Source: Euryarchaeota archaeon UBA256 (GTDB lineage Archaea; Thermoplasmatota; Poseidoniia; Poseidoniales; Poseidoniaceae). From it: 64,000 nucleotides of DNA. The position numbers and the translations under genes were made by a program. Location of the stretch: NCBI GenBank assembly GCA_002494645.1, contig DACE01000005.1, positions 52,050-116,049 of the forward strand. The letters are read 5' to 3'. The notes beneath the pieces were generated by a model that saw only the letters and a list, made by a program, of their open reading frames with translations, was not told the DNA's origin and did no database searches. Below, one piece after another: positions 63,062 to 64,000 of the stretch (position 1 is its first letter; every line of letters starts with the position of its first letter).

Positions 63062-64000
63062 TCAGAATTCGTAGATGTCAAGGATGCCGTCGTTATCGTC
63101 GTCAGCGTCCTCGTTATCGTCGAGACCGTCGTTATCAGCGTCAAATTGACCCGTAAGATCGTTGCCATCGTTGACTTCAAACCAGTCCAAAAGACCGTCG
63201 TTGTCGTCATCGTTGTCAGTAAGATCCCAGATGCCATCGTTGTCATGGTCGTAGCGGTAACTGCCGGTTGCACCGTCGGCTTCGTCAACATCCAAGATGT
63301 CGTCGTTGTCGTCGTCTGCATCGTCAGCGTCGTTGAGACCGTCGTTGTCGTGGTCTCGGGACAAATCTTCGCCCATGTCGCCAATGTCATTGCGGTTGTC
63401 AATACCATCGTTGTCGATGTCGAGGTCAACAGCGTCGGAAATTCCGTCGTTGTCGTGGTCGTAGATGTTGGTGTTGGGGTCGCCATCATCGACTTCTTCG
63501 CTGTCGTTGATTCCATCACCATCATCGTCGTCATCTTCAGCATCATCGATGCCGTCGTTGTCGTGATCCATTGGGGAGTCATCAACTGAATCGGGGATTC
63601 CGTCATTGTCGTCGTCGTTGTCCACATCATTAGGGATACCGTCGCCGTCGTTGTCGTTTTCTCCGTTCTCAGCTTGGTTGTCGAGTTGCTGACCTTGTTG
63701 CTGTTCGGACTGTTGGCCTTGTTGACCTTGTTGTCCGTTCTGCGTCTGACCTTGCTGTTGCTCGTTCTGACCGTTTTGGTTCTGACCGTTTTGGTCTTGG
63801 CCGGACTGATCGCCTTGCTGGCCGCCTTGTTGGCCGCCTTGTTGCTGTTGACCTTGTCCGTTGTCTTGCTGCTGGCCTTGTTGACCTTGCTGGCCTTGTT
63901 GACCTTGCTGGCCTTGTTGACCTTGCTGGCCTTGTTGACCACCTTGCTGCTGACCTTGGCCTTGACCTTGGCCTTGTCCTTGACCTTGGCCTTGACCTTG
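63062..64000 (-). CDS. Gln/Gly-rich protein with C-terminal Asp repeats (5' end off window)
   Basis: The frame is open from base 64000 to the TGA at 63062-63064, so the N-terminus lies outside; 312 residues are visible. The first about 100 are low-complexity Gln/Gly (GQQGQQGQQ, then GQNQNGQNEQQQGQTQNG). About the last 200 are TSP3-type aspartate repeats (DNDGDGIPNDVDNDDDND, DHDNDGIDDAEDDDDD). It ends DNDGILDIYEF without a membrane anchor, so the protein may be released or anchored at the missing N-terminus. Next to the giant repeat protein, it may belong to the same surface system. Frames in the same region with Thr or Val are off-frame shadows. Confidence 0.78.
   Translation of the reverse strand, partial: QGQGQGQGQGQGQGQGQQQGGQQGQQGQQGQQGQQGQQGQQGQQQDNGQGQQQQGGQQGGQQGDQSGQDQNGQNQNGQNEQQQGQTQNGQQGQQGQQSEQQQGQQLDNQAENGENDNDGDGIPNDVDNDDDNDGIPDSVDDSPMDHDNDGIDDAEDDDDDGDGINDSEEVDDGDPNTNIYDHDNDGISDAVDLDIDNDGIDNRNDIGDMGEDLSRDHDNDGLNDADDADDDNDDILDVDEADGATGSYRYDHDNDGIWDLTDNDDDNDGLLDWFEVNDGNDLTGQFDADNDGLDDNEDADDDNDGILDIYEF
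63874..63940. repeat. 18-bp tandem repeat in Gln/Gly-coding region
   Basis: Unit GGCCTTGTTGACCTTGCT on the plus strand, encoding a QQGQQG-type hexapeptide on the minus strand. There are three full copies plus 13 bases, all identical where compared by eye. Such exact copies point to recent slippage or recombination. Confidence 0.75.

Noticed and set aside
63047..63589. Val-rich plus-strand frame of 180 residues
   Set aside because: It is the antisense of the Asp codons (gtc/gtt from gac/aac), a predictable shadow of the repeat.
62863..63942. Thr-rich 359-residue frame on the minus strand
   Set aside because: It is a shifted frame through the Asp-repeat and Gln/Gly regions. The true frame reads as DxDNDG repeats and stays open to the window edge.
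63841..63960. CRISPR array
   Set aside because: The 18-bp units are contiguous with no unique spacers and are in-frame codons for Gln/Gly.

Overview
The window looks like a chromosomal segment of a marine planktonic euryarchaeon, most likely Marine Group II/III (Candidatus Poseidoniales or relatives). That placement is an inference. The archaeal core is read directly from the sequence: an MCM helicase, the archaeal GatE amidotransferase subunit, a eL18-uL13-uS9-RpoN ribosomal/polymerase cluster, Trm1, two Pth2-type peptidyl-tRNA hydrolases, two PAC2-family proteasome-chaperone-like proteins, a TFB-like protein with a zinc ribbon, TATA-type promoters, and a short PSD-type (archaetidylserine) decarboxylase. 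Mixed with these are bacterial-type repair genes (NAD-dependent DNA ligase LigA and an AddA/AddB-like helicase-nuclease pair). There are also several very large secreted proteins with Ca-binding aspartate repeats. Genes are tightly packed, with many ATGA overlaps and gaps of a few bases.

Layout. 1-3.6 kb: membrane-anchored alpha/beta hydrolase (cut by the window edge), PSD-family decarboxylase, a coiled-coil protein with an acidic tail, and proline iminopeptidase. 3.7-13 kb: a SAM methyltransferase, then the AddA-like and AddB-like genes as an overlapping operon. 13-15.4 kb: TFB-like gene with a clear TATA box and Shine-Dalgarno site, then a secreted thioredoxin-like protein. 15.4-26.2 kb: a long minus-strand run read in the order MCM, GatE, a beta-propeller/DUF4430-like membrane protein, an ECF-type S component, two tandem Pth2 genes, threonine aldolase, and a 786-residue protein of unknown function. 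26.4-30 kb, plus strand: esterase, PurM, Trm1. 30-35 kb, minus: PAC2 protein and a 1430-residue FG-GAP surface protein. 35.3-41.5 kb: small regulators, a pentapeptide-repeat protein, a hotdog thioesterase, tRNA-Arg(GCG), a HAD phosphatase, and a PKD lipoprotein. 41.5-47.7 kb: DEDDh exonuclease, Cas4/RecB-like nuclease, second PAC2 protein, LigA, PPC-domain protein. 47.7-64 kb: a 1554-residue beta-helix surface protein, tRNA-Pro(GGG), the ribosomal cluster, a 2705-residue TSP3-repeat protein with a cytoplasmic DUF4129-like domain, and the end of a Gln/Gly- plus Asp-rich protein that runs off the right edge.

How it fits together. DNA maintenance is scattered through the window: MCM, AddA/AddB-like pair, exonuclease, RecB-like nuclease, and LigA with a C-terminal PIP-box-like tail. 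Translation and tRNA processing form the second theme. The third is a large investment in the cell surface: four giant or multi-domain exported proteins, a PKD lipoprotein, and a possible vitamin (perhaps cobalamin-type) capture and uptake pair. The most unusual items are the AddAB-like machine in an archaeon, the PIP-tailed bacterial ligase, the DUF4430-like/ECF pair, the giant TSP3-DUF4129 receptor-like protein next to a second Asp-repeat protein, and an intergenic palindrome at 35230-35248.
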